Source of the DNA: Acidobacteriota bacterium
GTDB lineage: Bacteria; Acidobacteriota; Terriglobia; Acidiferrales; UBA7541
DNA length: 56,163 nt
NCBI GenBank assembly: GCA_003223245.1
Contig: QHYI01000147.1
Span: 44,841-101,003, forward strand
Direction: 5' to 3'
Shown here: positions 25,178-35,058 of the stretch, piece by piece
Numbering within the stretch: the first letter of the stretch is position 1
Layout: each line of letters starts with the position of its first letter
Notes under the pieces: model-generated
Told to the model about the DNA's origin: nothing
The model's input: the letters and a program-made list of their open reading frames with translations, nothing else
Database searches by the model: none
Translations under genes and position numbers: made by a program

Positions 25178-25290
25178 CCGGTCCTCCCTTGGGGCGGTTA
25201 GGCCCGAAGCAGAGTCCAGCGTATATGGTTTTCAGTAGGGTGGGGCCAAATCAAAGTATCGAATGGGGCCAATTCAGAGTATCGAAATCA

Positions 25291-25331
25291 TCCGCACGCA
25301 ATACGCGCAGTCGGGTCTTAATCAAAGCCAT
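25291..25331 (-). pseudogene. XRE regulator, 5' part, disrupted by IS21
   Basis: ATG 25331 begins MALIKTRLRVLRAE, reaching the IS21 right end at 25290. A purine-rich AGGGATAAGCG precedes the ATG. Together with 22215-22394 it gives a 73-residue helix-turn-helix protein after taking out the IS and one TCCGC copy. See the IS21 entry. Confidence 0.85.
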
Positions 25332-25386
25332 CGCTTATCCCTAAGTAGAGCTATGCTCACAACTCAATCGGTGAGCGACAAAAAGT

Positions 25387-25437
25387 GGGGTCCAATTGAA
25401 CCGACTGGGGTCCATTGGGGGTCCAAAACGGTCCATT
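25387..25437. repeat. Three GGGGTCCA repeats
   Basis: GGGGTCCA at 25387, 25407 and 25418, with a further GGTCCA at 25430. The wording resembles the internal repeats of IS21-type ends (GGGGCCAA at 25241 and 25264) but differs, so it may be the end of a second, lost element or binding sites next to the tRNA-like sequence at 25495. Confidence 0.5.
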
Positions 25438-25494
25438 TTTTAGATGGATTCAGCTAGCTTAGCCGTGTAAGACCAATTGGATCATCGTGAGTTA

Positions 25495-25544
25495 TGGAGC
25501 GGGCGATGGGAATCGAACCCACGTCCGAAGCTTGGGAAGCTTAC
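25495..25544 (-). tRNA. tRNA-Gly(CCC) 3' half, attachment-site-like fragment
   Basis: Minus strand: anticodon arm TAAGC-TTCCCAA-GCTTC (anticodon CCC), short variable loop, T-arm GTGGG-TTCGATT-CCCAT, acceptor strand CGCCCGC, U discriminator and CCA. The 5' half (acceptor 5' strand and D-arm) is not present upstream; the bases there do not fit AGTTCA...GGTAGA. So it is a 3' partial tRNA, the best preserved of the three copies in the window. Not a functional gene. The GGACGTGGGTTCGA wording also recalls tmRNA 3' ends, but the acceptor fits glycine tRNA. Confidence 0.6.
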
Positions 25545-26062
25545 GATATAACTCAAAAACACGCTGGATTGGCGGCTTTTTTGCGATTTTCGGATCGCCT
25601 TAATTGGAAAATAATGGAAAACGGCTTAGCTCAATGGTTTCATGCGAGCGGGTACGAATAATCTGTGAGTGTTTCTTTATTTGCCTTGCCTCGCCCTTCC
25701 TGTAGAAGGTCTTTCTGTAGCCACGCATTGCGTCCACGGAACTCTGTATCCAAAATCTATGCGTAACGATGAAGAGACGGCTGGCCCGAGCGGGTCGCGC
25801 GATCTGGGTATTCGTGGAGTGCTGGGGAAGGACGGGATTGGTATGCTTACGTCGGAGGCCTACGGGCGGCGTCGTTTGGAACGCCAACCGCGGAGCCATT
25901 TCGCGGCGCGCCATAATGCGCGGAAAAGCGGTCGACGTAGGCCGGCAGTTCGAAGGGGTGAACGCATTCGAACGTGCGTTGCCGGCGATGGTGCGGCTTG
26001 CCGATACGCTTGGTCGGATGGCGACAGCAAAAGCCGCCATGAATCGCTGAACGGGCTGGAAA
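25545..26062. other. Interval without supported gene
   Basis: About 520 bp. A 93-residue plus-strand frame (25769-26050) ends 13 nt before the CRTAC1 start and its ATG is not preceded by a good ribosome site; its composition (Arg/Ala-rich) is not convincing. The long minus-strand frame (25600-26316) runs into CRTAC1 and is antisense. No terminator seen. Confidence 0.4.
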
Positions 26063-27829
26063 ATGTCGAAAGATAGAAGTGCACGCACACGCTTATCCCG
26101 TCGAGGATTTACGAAAGGGTTAGGACTGATTGGCCTTGCGGTCACATCGCTTAGAGGTACCTTAGAGTTCTTTGCCGGGCCGGAGCTAATCCGTGCTCGG
26201 CCGGACATGCTGCCGGAATTTCCACCTGCCTTCGAACCGATTCCGTCATCTTCCAGTGGGATCACGTGGGTGCACCGCAACGGGCGGTCGCCGGAGATGT
26301 TTTTGCCGGAAACCACAGGAGCGGGTTGTGCTTTCCTCGATTACGACAATGACGGGTGGATGGACATCTATCTGGTGAACAGCGGCAAGTGCGATTTTTA
26401 CGATCCGCATCCGCCGCTTCGCAATGCGCTCTATCACAACAATCGCAACGGCACGTTCACGGACGTTACAGACAAGGCGGGCGTTGCGGGGAGCGGTTAC
26501 GGGATGGGGGTGGCGGTTGGGGATTACAACCACGACGGTTTTCCCGACATGTATGTCACGCAATATGGCCGAAGCATTCTCTATCGCAACAACGGCAACG
26601 GCACGTTCAGCGATGTTACTGAGAAGGCCGGTGTCGCTGCACCGGGCTGGGCTTCAAGCGCCGTCTGGTTTGACTACGATAATGACGGGAGGCTCGACCT
26701 TTTTGTGTGCCGTTTCGTCGACTTTGACAAATCCAAAAATAAATTCTGCGGCAACGCTAAGACGGGAGACCGCTATTATTGTATTCCTCGCGTTTACGAC
26801 GCGGCCGCAAGCTGGCTCTTTCACAACAATGGCGACGGCACGTTTACGGAAGTGGGACACTTGTCAGAAATCGGGAGGTCCCTGGGCAAGGCATGGGGCG
26901 TCGTGGCGGCGGACATTAATAACGACGGCTGGATGGATTTATGGGTGGCCAACGATACGGTACCCAACTTTCTGTTTGCCAACCGCGGCAAGGGGAAATT
27001 CGAGGAAATTGGCCTACAAGCCGGCGTGGGCTACAGCGCGGACGGGCGAGCTCGTTCGGGCATGGGCGTAGACGCTGCGGATTACGATCAGGACGGCTGG
27101 ATCGACCTGTTCGTAACCAACGTAGATCAGGAAATGTATGCGTTTTATCACAACAATCATGACGAAACGTTTGACGATGTCTCGGTACCCACGGGCATCG
27201 GCGCAGTCACGCGCCTCATGAGCGGCTGGGGCGTGAAGTTTTTCGATTACGACAATGACGGTAATCTTGATTTGTTCATCGCCAACGGCCATCCCGACGA
27301 CAAGATTGAAGAGCGCTACAGCAATGTGAAATATAAGGAGCCGCTGCTGTTGTTCCACAACAACGGCAAGGAGTTGGAGAATGTTAGCGCAAGAAGCGGT
27401 GAGGTTTTTGCGGGTCAAATCGCGGCGCGCGGAATGGCCCTCGGCGACTTCGATAATGATGGTGCTGTGGACGTGCTGGTCGCGTGCAACAACGACGCCC
27501 CTCTGCTACTGCGCAACAATGCTGCGAAGCAGAACCACTGGCTGGGTGTGAAGTTAGTGGGCAAGACGGCCAACCCTGACGCCGTAGGTGCGCTGATTCG
27601 TTGGCAGGCAGACGATTTGAAACGGCACCTCTACAAGGTGGGAGGAGGGAGCTACCTGGCGTCTCATGATCCTCGCTTGGTGCTCGGTATTGGCACGCGT
27701 ACCAAATTCGACTGGGTCGAAGTCAAATGGCCGTTGCCGAGCGGAAGAGTCGAGCGATTTACGAATCTCCCCATCGGCCAGTACATAGTCCTTACCGAGG
27801 GTGAGGGGACCCCGGTTAAGGCGGGGTGA
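26063..27829 (+). CDS. CRTAC1 family protein (FG-GAP/VCBS + ASPIC/UnbV), Tat-exported
   Basis: 588 residues. Twin-arginine leader with LSRRGFTKGLGLIGLAV. Repeated calcium-loop motifs DYDNDG, DINNDG, DYDQDG, DFDNDG with HNNRNGTFT/NNGNGTFS strands indicate a beta-propeller of about seven blades; the last ~100 residues (HWLGVKLVGKTANPDAVG ... FDWVEVKWPLPSG) are ASPIC/UnbV. It is a paralog of 1831-3519, matching over the whole length. GGCTGGAAA precedes the ATG. It converges with the TPR gene 27816-29312, overlapping it by 14 bp at the 3' ends. Function unknown; probably periplasmic or surface-associated, perhaps binding another cluster product. Confidence 0.88.
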   Translation: MSKDRSARTRLSRRGFTKGLGLIGLAVTSLRGTLEFFAGPELIRARPDMLPEFPPAFEPIPSSSSGITWVHRNGRSPEMFLPETTGAGCAFLDYDNDGWMDIYLVNSGKCDFYDPHPPLRNALYHNNRNGTFTDVTDKAGVAGSGYGMGVAVGDYNHDGFPDMYVTQYGRSILYRNNGNGTFSDVTEKAGVAAPGWASSAVWFDYDNDGRLDLFVCRFVDFDKSKNKFCGNAKTGDRYYCIPRVYDAAASWLFHNNGDGTFTEVGHLSEIGRSLGKAWGVVAADINNDGWMDLWVANDTVPNFLFANRGKGKFEEIGLQAGVGYSADGRARSGMGVDAADYDQDGWIDLFVTNVDQEMYAFYHNNHDETFDDVSVPTGIGAVTRLMSGWGVKFFDYDNDGNLDLFIANGHPDDKIEERYSNVKYKEPLLLFHNNGKELENVSARSGEVFAGQIAARGMALGDFDNDGAVDVLVACNNDAPLLLRNNAAKQNHWLGVKLVGKTANPDAVGALIRWQADDLKRHLYKVGGGSYLASHDPRLVLGIGTRTKFDWVEVKWPLPSGRVERFTNLPIGQYIVLTEGEGTPVKAG

Positions 27830-29312
27830 TCTCCAGGCTTTTTTCGAACTTCTTCTTTTCCGCGCTGGACGAACTTTGAATCTCGCGGAACTTCACTAGC
27901 ATCTGTCTTTCCAATTCTTTCTGACCTGCTTTCCGATAGGCTTGGGCCAATTGGTAGTAAAGAGTCCCATCATCATCGAGGGGAAGAGCCGTCTTCAGGT
28001 GCGGGATGGCCTTTTCCACCTGCCCGATTCGCAAATAAGCGCGGGCAAGCTCTCTCTGGGGTTGCAGCACCGTAGGATCCCCTTTCACTGCTCTCTCCAA
28101 GTATGGAACAGCATCCTCCGCCTTCTCTAGACCTAATAATGTGAAGCCAAGCCAGTAGTTCAGCTCCACCGAGTCAGGAGACTGCTTAACGGCTCTCTCC
28201 AGGAGAGGGCGGGCGGCTTCGTAGTTGCCGCCAGCGCTGACTGATATGGCGAGCCCCTGCTCATAAAAGGAATTCCCGGGCGCGAGCTTCAGAGCTTCTG
28301 CCCAATCTTTGGCTGCGGAAGCATAGTTCTTCTGCGAGAAGGCCTGTCGGGCTAACTCATTGTATGCACGCGTTCGCCAATAATACTCTTCTGCGGTCTG
28401 AGAATTTGCTGCCACAATTCTGCGGTACCGGCCAGCCAAGAAGTCGCATTCCATCTCGCTGGCCCTGTGATTGCGATTGGCACGCGACGGCGCACTTGAA
28501 TTCGCGCGCCCGTCTCTCAAACCCTCGCGACCTTCGCAATTGAGCGGGGGCAACTGACGCTCCTTTTCCTCCTCAACAATCGCCCAATCTTCGTGGCCTG
28601 ATTTTCTATAGATTTCAGCGATTGCGGCGTGGACACCCCGGAGGGTGGGCGTCTTGGCCAGAGCCTCTCGATAAAGAAAGAATGCGTGACTATAGTGTTC
28701 TGCCTTTACTCTCGTTTCAGCAACTAACACGAGCCAGTAAGAAGATTCCCTGGCAAGCTTTTCTAAGGTATCGAAGCTCTGGCTTGCGAGTCCTTCGAAG
28801 CTCTCACCAAGCCCACTCCAGACCTTCGGATTCGCTGGATCCAACCTGGATAGCTCTTCGTATTGTTCCAGCGAGGCGAGGTAGCGCCCCATGGACAAAA
28901 GGCCATCGCCCAGCATCAAGCGAGCTTCGCTATTATCGGGTTGCGTTCGGACGACGACTTGCAGCGGTTCTACCGCCTTATTTGGCTCCCTCAAGGCTAA
29001 GTAAGCTGCGCCCAAAAACAGCCGCGCCGGTAGATGGCCCGGTTCCAGCTTCAGCACTTCCTGGAATTCTCGAACCGCCTCCTCTTCATATCCCGCCATG
29101 TGCAAAGCCATCCCTAGATTCATCACAGGGCCGGGGTTGTCGGGTAGTTCTTTCACCAACTCCCTGTAAATGGGGATGGCTTCTTCGAACTTACCAGCCG
29201 CCATGAGTTCTTTGCCATGCTTGGACTTCCACGCCAACGCGTCCGTCTGAGCATTGGCCTGCGGGCATAGAAGCACTAGGATTACCGCGCACTTTGTGAT
29301 GGGGTCTCTCAC
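27816..29312 (-). CDS. Secreted TPR-repeat protein
   Basis: 498 residues beginning with a signal peptide (ITKCAVILVLLCPQANAQ). About ten TPR units follow, e.g. FEEAIPIYRELVKELPDNPG, EEAVREFQEVLKLEPGHLPA, DSVELNYWLGFTLLGLEKAEDA; one stretch in the middle (NCEGREGLRDGRANSSAPSRA) is less regular. TPR arrays bind partner proteins or peptides. Last gene of a minus-strand series downstream of the TonB receptor, 125 nt after its stop. 3' ends with CRTAC1 overlap by 14 bp, which suggests co-conserved neighbours. Confidence 0.87.
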   Translation of the reverse strand: MRDPITKCAVILVLLCPQANAQTDALAWKSKHGKELMAAGKFEEAIPIYRELVKELPDNPGPVMNLGMALHMAGYEEEAVREFQEVLKLEPGHLPARLFLGAAYLALREPNKAVEPLQVVVRTQPDNSEARLMLGDGLLSMGRYLASLEQYEELSRLDPANPKVWSGLGESFEGLASQSFDTLEKLARESSYWLVLVAETRVKAEHYSHAFFLYREALAKTPTLRGVHAAIAEIYRKSGHEDWAIVEEEKERQLPPLNCEGREGLRDGRANSSAPSRANRNHRASEMECDFLAGRYRRIVAANSQTAEEYYWRTRAYNELARQAFSQKNYASAAKDWAEALKLAPGNSFYEQGLAISVSAGGNYEAARPLLERAVKQSPDSVELNYWLGFTLLGLEKAEDAVPYLERAVKGDPTVLQPQRELARAYLRIGQVEKAIPHLKTALPLDDDGTLYYQLAQAYRKAGQKELERQMLVKFREIQSSSSAEKKKFEKSLEITPP

Positions 29313-29436
29313 GGTCCGTATTTAACTCTCAGGTCGTCGTCTTGACAAGAAGCGAAGGGGATGGATTCCGGAAGAGAAAAAGCGGGCATGCACTTATGAC
29401 GCAAGCCCGCTAGGAAAGATTCGTCAAAATGTGTTG

Positions 29437-32400
29437 CTAGAAGGCCAGTCGCAATCCGAGGCGAATGACGCGGTGGCCGGAAGCACCCGGAGCCTGCATG
29501 AACGTGCTGCCTGATCCTCCGCATGGATTGCCCGTCGGACCTCCTCCCCAACAGTAATTAGACGCGCCCCATTCATCGGTCGTCCAGGTCCAAGTCGGAT
29601 GGTTCAGGAAGTTAAGCCCCTCCGCTCGGAACTGCATATCAAAGCGCTCTGTTAGCTTGAAATGCTTAAACAGGCCAAGATCCAGGTTGCTATGCCCTGG
29701 CCCATAGACGGCGATGTTGCGGCCTGTGTTGCCGAAGCGGTGTTGCCGCTGGATTCCATCCGGGTCGGTAACGAGAGGGACGGGCGCGAACGAACTCGGA
29801 TCGTACCAGTGACAGTTGTCTCCGGGCCCCAGGCAACCAAGCTTCTTGAGGGGCGCGACCAAATCGACAGTTTGATGGTTACCCGATGACCGAAATTGCG
29901 GATCCCCAAAGATGGTGGTGGGCGCGCCCGTGACCGTGCTCCAAACTCCATTAAGCTGCCATCCACCGAGGACCGCCCTTCCGATGGCATTGTGGCCGCT
30001 TAGCTTATGACCCGCCCCTACCGGTATCTCCCATACGTAGCCCATGCGGAAGATTTGGCGGCGGTCGATGTCAGCCATACCCCGGTTCTTGCTCAAATAG
30101 CTGGGCCCGGAGAAGAGCGGAGGCTGCCAAAAACCGCCGCTCCAAGCGTCCGTGTCATAAGCCTCGTTGATAGCTTTAGAATAGGTATACGCACCCTTGA
30201 GGTACAAACCCTTGCTGAAATTCCTGTCGAGCGTTACTTGCAGGGCGTTGTAGTGGGAATCTAGGAAGCCTTGGAGTTGATACGTGCCTCCCGTTCGCCC
30301 CCACAGAGTGCTCAAAGGCGCCTGCTGATCGATATCGGAAGCGTTGAGGTCCTTGATACCCCAGCCGTCGGTCTGGGAGTTGCCGACGTAGCCGACGCCG
30401 AGAAGCATATTCCCCGGCAGGCTCCGCTCCGCGGTAACGTTCCACGTCTCGATCCGGCCTCGTTTGAGTAATCCGGGGCCGATGAACCTCATTTCCACGT
30501 CGGTAGGAATGGGAATCGCTCCGGTACTGACATCCGGAATGGGAACCGGCGCGATGCCGCGTGAGAAAGTCCCCAACCCCTGAAAATCACACAGGACACT
30601 AGGTCCGTTGGCGCAGGCTGCTGCCGTGTCGAAAGTTGGGTCGGTGGAGTTATACTTCGTATCGGTCGAAATCGTGGCAGGATAGGCCCCTCGCGTCGCA
30701 CGCAGGATGGGGAACGTGTCGAAGGTGGTCCCGAAACCAGCGCGAAACACGGTCTTGTCGTTCCATTGGTAAGCTACTCCAACGCGCGGCTCAAGCATAT
30801 TCTTTTGTGTTCGAGTCCCGAGACTCTTCGGGTTGCCACCGAGCCCCCCGAGCAAAACGGTATTTGTTGCTGGATCGTACTGCTCCAAGCCTTTGCCAAG
30901 GGAGTCGCGTGTCATCAGTGGGAAATATTCATAGCGCGCTCCCAGATTGAGGGTTACCCTCTTACTGAGCTTCCAGTGATCCAGGATGTGGAACCCATAC
31001 CAGGTGTCTTTGCCGTTGGCTTTTTGGAACTGCACGGTCCGCCCCGCCTCGTCGTACACGCCAAGCAGGAAATTCGCAAATTGATTGTCCCGGAAGGCAA
31101 AAAACGGCGTATTTGGGTCTGTCAGGATAGGGTTTCCGGCGGCGTCGAGAAGATGCAGAGATGTATAATCACCGTTGTTGAAATTCATTCCGCCACGAGG
31201 TCCGAAGCCGTTTTCCGGCTGCCAGTGATTCAAATGGTTATGGACAATGTCCACACCAAAGCGAAGACTATGTGTGCCATGCGTCCAAGTGGCGTTTTGT
31301 GCGAGAGTCACGCTCCAGTCGTTGCGATACAAGGGCAACCAAGTGTACGAGCTGCCTAATTGGTCGAAACCGGCGATCGTGATTTCCGGGGTGCCGCTAT
31401 AACGCAAGTCGTTCGGGTCGTTCGTGCCAGGGATCTTCAAAAGGTCCAGCCCATTGTTCTTTCCAAAGTCGGGCGGCAAGCCAAGATGATCCATACGCGA
31501 GAAACCCAAGCTTCCGTCGAGAAGGAAGTGCGGACTGAGAGTCCAAGTGTGCCCCAAGCTAGCCGTGTGTACCGCCACATGCGTATTGCCATCGCTCCCG
31601 TCGGGGCACGGCCCGCCGATCACTGGACCATACCCGCAATGCACGGTCGTATTGGCATTCATTCGGCTGTACTTGACCCAAACGGAGTGCTTGTCGGTCC
31701 GGTTCCAGTCCACTCGAAAGTCGTAGTTGTTGCGGCGGAAGAGCTGCGGGGGGCTTAGGAAGTAGTTCCGCGTCGGGACCCCCTGCGAATCCAGACTCCC
31801 ACTGGTATTTGGCAAAGGCCACAAACCCATAATCGTTTGCGCCGTGGGATTAATGAGGTCGGAGGGCATGACGTTGAGATTTCCTCCGGCGGCATACACT
31901 GCGCGTCCCGTTCCATCCGGATTGCCTGTCAGCGGGTCGAAGACCATCCCTTGTTGTAATGGGACCATCATCCCCGTGAGGTTTCCGTGGCCGTCCGATG
32001 TTGGCACCATCACTGGGCCAATGGGATTCCCTTTGGCATCCACTTGGATAATCTGTTTCCCCAAATAAGCGCTGAAGTCTCCCTTGCGCATGTCGCTGGG
32101 GGGAACTGAATAGCGGTTATCCGTGGAGGGGTCAACAATCGATGTATGCTGAAAGACTCCGTCCCAGTTCACGAAGTAGAAGAGTTTCCCCTTCTTAATG
32201 GGTCCCCCCAAGTTACCACCTACGTCGTTTACGAGGTCCAATAGTTTGCTCTTTGGATGGCTGGGATCGAGTCCCTTGCAGATAAGGTCGAACGCATCGC
32301 AGGAATTCAAATGTTGGTCGTTGTGATACTCAAAAGCCACACCGTGGATCACGTTATTCCCCGACTTTGTGATCACGTCCACAGAGGCAGCGCCAGCCAT

Positions 32401-33129
32401 TCCTTTCTCGGGTTCAAAGCTATTCGTTGTGATTTTTACTTCCTGGATGGCTTCAATCGGCGGAACATACAGCGTTCCTCCTCCGGGCTTCCAGAGGAAA
32501 ATGCTTTGCGCGCCATCAATGCGCGTGGAGTTCGAGGATGGATCCAAGCCGTTCACAGGAATCGCAATGGCCCGCTCCGGTGTGTCCGCCGCCGCACCAG
32601 TAAAGCCATAGTCGCCAACGGCTCCGGGAGCAAGCAACAGGAGAGCCTGGAAATTCCGATAGAAGTTAGTGGGTAAGTTCTCCACCGCCACGGTGCCAAG
32701 TTCGGTGCTGACGTCCGTGTTCTCGGTCTTCAGCACTGTGGCAGCGGCCTCCACAGTCACGTGTTCCGCTGTGGGACCGACGCGCAACGTCGCGTCAGCG
32801 CGCGTAATCAGGCCGGCGTGAACGACAACTCCCGTTTGCTTGAATTCCCGGAAGCCCGAGGCCGTGATGACAATATCGTAAGTGCCATCGGGAAGGTTCG
32901 GCACTGTGTATTGACCTGCGGCGTTCGCGTCGACTTCGCGTTTCAAGCCTGTGAGCGGGTTGGTGACGGTTACATGAGCGTTGGCCAATGCCGCGCCGCT
33001 CTGGTCGGTCAAAGTGCCGTCGATTGAGCCGTACAGGACCTGAGCGGGAGCGGGCGAGGGTTGAATGGTGAGGCAAAACGAGAGCACCCAGGCAGCGAGT
33101 ACCACCAGACTGCTACTCCTGCGAGCCAT
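29437..33129 (-). CDS. TonB-dependent receptor, Oar-like, with carboxypeptidase-regulatory N-terminus
   Basis: 1230 residues from ATG 33129 with GAGGAAGG upstream; the longer frame to 33189 adds 20 residues ahead of the signal peptide. Signal: RRSSSLVVLAAWVLSFCLT ... APAQ (1-30). Residues ~32-115 are a CarboxypepD_reg domain (GTLTDQSGAALANAHVTVTN, PDGTYDIVITASGFREF). A plug domain with VENLPTNFYRNFQAL, VNGLDPSSNSTRIDG and EAIQEVKITTNSFEPEKG follows, then a ~900-residue beta barrel ending HRVIRLGLRLAF with the terminal Phe. It moves a large substrate, perhaps a glycan or peptide, through the outer membrane. A 280-bp AT-richer gap lies upstream. Partner of the TPR genes and CRTAC1. Confidence 0.92.
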   Translation of the reverse strand: MARRSSSLVVLAAWVLSFCLTIQPSPAPAQVLYGSIDGTLTDQSGAALANAHVTVTNPLTGLKREVDANAAGQYTVPNLPDGTYDIVITASGFREFKQTGVVVHAGLITRADATLRVGPTAEHVTVEAAATVLKTENTDVSTELGTVAVENLPTNFYRNFQALLLLAPGAVGDYGFTGAAADTPERAIAIPVNGLDPSSNSTRIDGAQSIFLWKPGGGTLYVPPIEAIQEVKITTNSFEPEKGMAGAASVDVITKSGNNVIHGVAFEYHNDQHLNSCDAFDLICKGLDPSHPKSKLLDLVNDVGGNLGGPIKKGKLFYFVNWDGVFQHTSIVDPSTDNRYSVPPSDMRKGDFSAYLGKQIIQVDAKGNPIGPVMVPTSDGHGNLTGMMVPLQQGMVFDPLTGNPDGTGRAVYAAGGNLNVMPSDLINPTAQTIMGLWPLPNTSGSLDSQGVPTRNYFLSPPQLFRRNNYDFRVDWNRTDKHSVWVKYSRMNANTTVHCGYGPVIGGPCPDGSDGNTHVAVHTASLGHTWTLSPHFLLDGSLGFSRMDHLGLPPDFGKNNGLDLLKIPGTNDPNDLRYSGTPEITIAGFDQLGSSYTWLPLYRNDWSVTLAQNATWTHGTHSLRFGVDIVHNHLNHWQPENGFGPRGGMNFNNGDYTSLHLLDAAGNPILTDPNTPFFAFRDNQFANFLLGVYDEAGRTVQFQKANGKDTWYGFHILDHWKLSKRVTLNLGARYEYFPLMTRDSLGKGLEQYDPATNTVLLGGLGGNPKSLGTRTQKNMLEPRVGVAYQWNDKTVFRAGFGTTFDTFPILRATRGAYPATISTDTKYNSTDPTFDTAAACANGPSVLCDFQGLGTFSRGIAPVPIPDVSTGAIPIPTDVEMRFIGPGLLKRGRIETWNVTAERSLPGNMLLGVGYVGNSQTDGWGIKDLNASDIDQQAPLSTLWGRTGGTYQLQGFLDSHYNALQVTLDRNFSKGLYLKGAYTYSKAINEAYDTDAWSGGFWQPPLFSGPSYLSKNRGMADIDRRQIFRMGYVWEIPVGAGHKLSGHNAIGRAVLGGWQLNGVWSTVTGAPTTIFGDPQFRSSGNHQTVDLVAPLKKLGCLGPGDNCHWYDPSSFAPVPLVTDPDGIQRQHRFGNTGRNIAVYGPGHSNLDLGLFKHFKLTERFDMQFRAEGLNFLNHPTWTWTTDEWGASNYCWGGGPTGNPCGGSGSTFMQAPGASGHRVIRLGLRLAF

Positions 33130-33470
33130 GATAAACCTTCCTCTCTGCTTCGCCCCAAAGCCGATTGATGTAACAAAAGGTGCCGTCAAGGCAGCTGAAC
33201 GTGACTGCAGATAAACCCACCCCCAGACCGGCGTAGGGGATTAATGCCCGTCACTGTCCCGCTTCTTGCTGGCCACAGGGCGAATAATACAAAAACACTA
33301 CCAATGATGATGCCCGTTATCATGAACGCGAGGAGATGTCAAGCATTTTATTATGCATTTTCATGCATTTTATTATTGAAGCGTTTAAATAACCCTTCGA
33401 CGGCCCTGCTCAGTGAGTGGAATAGAAATGCTCAGCTTACCGGCCAGGGGCGAAAATTAGGCCGAACTTT
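33130..33470. other. Interval upstream of the TonB receptor
   Basis: About 340 bp between the receptor start and the next TPR stop, AT-richer than its surroundings (for example 33340-33395). It should contain the receptor promoter, but I find no convincing -35/-10 pair. Palindrome-like ATGCATTTTCATGCAT at 33353-33369 is the only symmetric site (ATGCAT repeated). Confidence 0.4.
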
Positions 33471-34940
33471 CTATGGGCGAACAGGATTTATCTCTTCGAG
33501 CGCTCCCAGGTCGCGATCAATGCTGGTGAGGAGGTTGAATTGGTTGCGGGAGGCTGCCTGGTCGCGAGCCATGTGCAGATAGCGGATCGCATTGTCCAGG
33601 TCACGTGCGCGAGCGTAAGCCGCACCAACAGCGTAAAGATAGCTTGCCTTGGCTTCTTCGTCCCGAGTACTGAGGGTCTTCAGCAATTCTTCGATGGCCT
33701 CTTTGTACATTCCCTGGTTCACCAGCAGCCGGCCGAGGTTGAAATGCGCCTGGGGAAAGTCAGGCTTATCTTTGATCGCCATCTCAAACTCTGTCATGGC
33801 TTCCGTCAGTTTGCCCTCTCGTTGTAACAGGTCGCCGAGGTTGTTGTGCGCCTCCGCGTATCGAGGATTAGCCGCCAAAGCTTTTTGGAAAGCCTCTTTC
33901 GCTTCGGCCTGCCTGTTCTCCAGCAGAAGAAGGACGCCGTAATTGTAGTGGCTCTCTGATTGCCTTGGATCGAGCCGCACGGCAGCAAAATAATGCTCCT
34001 CTGCTTTCTCAAACTCATGGACTCGGCCATAAAGCGAAATCAGATTGATGTGGGCCCGAATAAGTTTAGGATCGAATTGCAGGACAAGTTCGTGCTTGAC
34101 AATGGCCTCTTCCCACCTTCCATGGTTTCCAAGTTCAATGGCCAGACCGAGCAGCGACTGCGGATCCATGTAAATTTCATCCAAGTCCGCTTGCAGCCGA
34201 TCTCCCGCACCCGGAATGTCGTACTTGTTTTCTTCATACCGTGCCAACTCTTCCTTTGCAGCGTCGGCCTTGCCGAGACGCTGGTACGCGCGGGCCAAGG
34301 CATAATGGGCCGCCCCAAAGTAAGGAAATAGCTCGCAGGCTTTGCGAAAAGAGTCTACGGCTTTGCCCAGATTCCGCATGCTTTCGTAGGCTTGTCCCAG
34401 CGCGTAGAGGGCCTGCGCGCTTTCCGGATGCTGCTGGGCGATTTTCTCAAAAGTATTCGTGGCTTCCTCGGAGCGCCCTTCAGCCCTCAGATACTCACCG
34501 ATCTTTAGCTGCGCCGGGAAGTATTCCGGGTCAAGTTGGAGGGCTTGCCGGAGTGTGTCGATGGCTTCCTCGTATTTCGTTTGTGCTGCCAACACTGTTG
34601 CCAGATAGTAAGTCCACCGAAAAGATCGCGGGTCCAATTGATGGGCGCGGCGATAACAGGCTTCCGCTCTTTCGTCGCTGGGCCGAAAAGCTTCTAGAAC
34701 CATGCCCAGCTTTCCGTTGGCGGACGCGTCGAGCGGATTAGCCGCGACGGCGGCATACGCCACACGGACTTTGTCACGAAGGACACCCGGGGGAAAATCC
34801 TCAGGAGTAATGAGCGGCAGATCAGGCAGGCTCGCTTTCTGGTCTGGCCAAGCCGCTAAGCTTGGACCACACAGAACAGACAGCGTCAGAAACAGAAGCG
34901 AGAATCCACGAGACAACTGAACTCTCCACGTATCCCTCAT
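33471..34940 (-). CDS. Secreted TPR-repeat protein
   Basis: 489 residues from ATG 34940, which begins a signal peptide ([19 protein letters not shown]); the longer frame lacks one. Around ten TPR units, e.g. [56 protein letters not shown]. The first TPR is preceded by a conserved spacer ([15 protein letters not shown]) also present in the next two genes, so the three are a tandem paralog family. No enzyme motif. They lie between a HTH gene and the TonB receptor. Confidence 0.87.
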   Translation of the reverse strand: MRDTWRVQLSRGFSLLFLTLSVLCGPSLAAWPDQKASLPDLPLITPEDFPPGVLRDKVRVAYAAVAANPLDASANGKLGMVLEAFRPSDERAEACYRRAHQLDPRSFRWTYYLATVLAAQTKYEEAIDTLRQALQLDPEYFPAQLKIGEYLRAEGRSEEATNTFEKIAQQHPESAQALYALGQAYESMRNLGKAVDSFRKACELFPYFGAAHYALARAYQRLGKADAAKEELARYEENKYDIPGAGDRLQADLDEIYMDPQSLLGLAIELGNHGRWEEAIVKHELVLQFDPKLIRAHINLISLYGRVHEFEKAEEHYFAAVRLDPRQSESHYNYGVLLLLENRQAEAKEAFQKALAANPRYAEAHNNLGDLLQREGKLTEAMTEFEMAIKDKPDFPQAHFNLGRLLVNQGMYKEAIEELLKTLSTRDEEAKASYLYAVGAAYARARDLDNAIRYLHMARDQAASRNQFNLLTSIDRDLGALEEINPVRP

Positions 34941-35058
34941 CTTTGTTCGACTCTTGCCGGGTCTTCGTAGTGCGCAGCTTCCGCCGGAAGGCCGGTCCAC
35001 TCTGTGCATAACAAACTGTTCATTACAAATGAATCGGACGTGCTCCATACCGCTTTCG

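Larger units (their letters stand above)
22395..25290 (-). mobile_element. Complete IS21-family insertion sequence
   Basis: 2,896 bp. Ends are imperfect inverted repeats about 53 bp long: left starts TGATTCCGTCAAC and contains GATTTGGC and ATTTGGCCCCACCC; the right end, reverse complemented, starts TGATTTCGATACT and ends in the same ATTTGGCCCCACCC. Each end carries internal repeats of the TTGGCCCCA type, as usual for the family. TCCGC lies on both sides (22390-22394 and 25291-25295) as the target duplication. It encodes IstA and IstB. Intact genes, ends and duplication indicate a recent insertion. Confidence 0.92.

Noticed and set aside
25495-25544. tmRNA 3' end
   Set aside because: GGACGTGGGTTCGA resembles tmRNA, but the acceptor CGCCCGC-U-CCA and the CCC anticodon arm fit tRNA-Gly, and there is no GGGG 5' end or tag-reading frame nearby.
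25600-26316. 238-residue minus-strand frame
   Set aside because: Overlaps the CRTAC1 start antisense; no ribosome site; the tail is unlike any protein I know.
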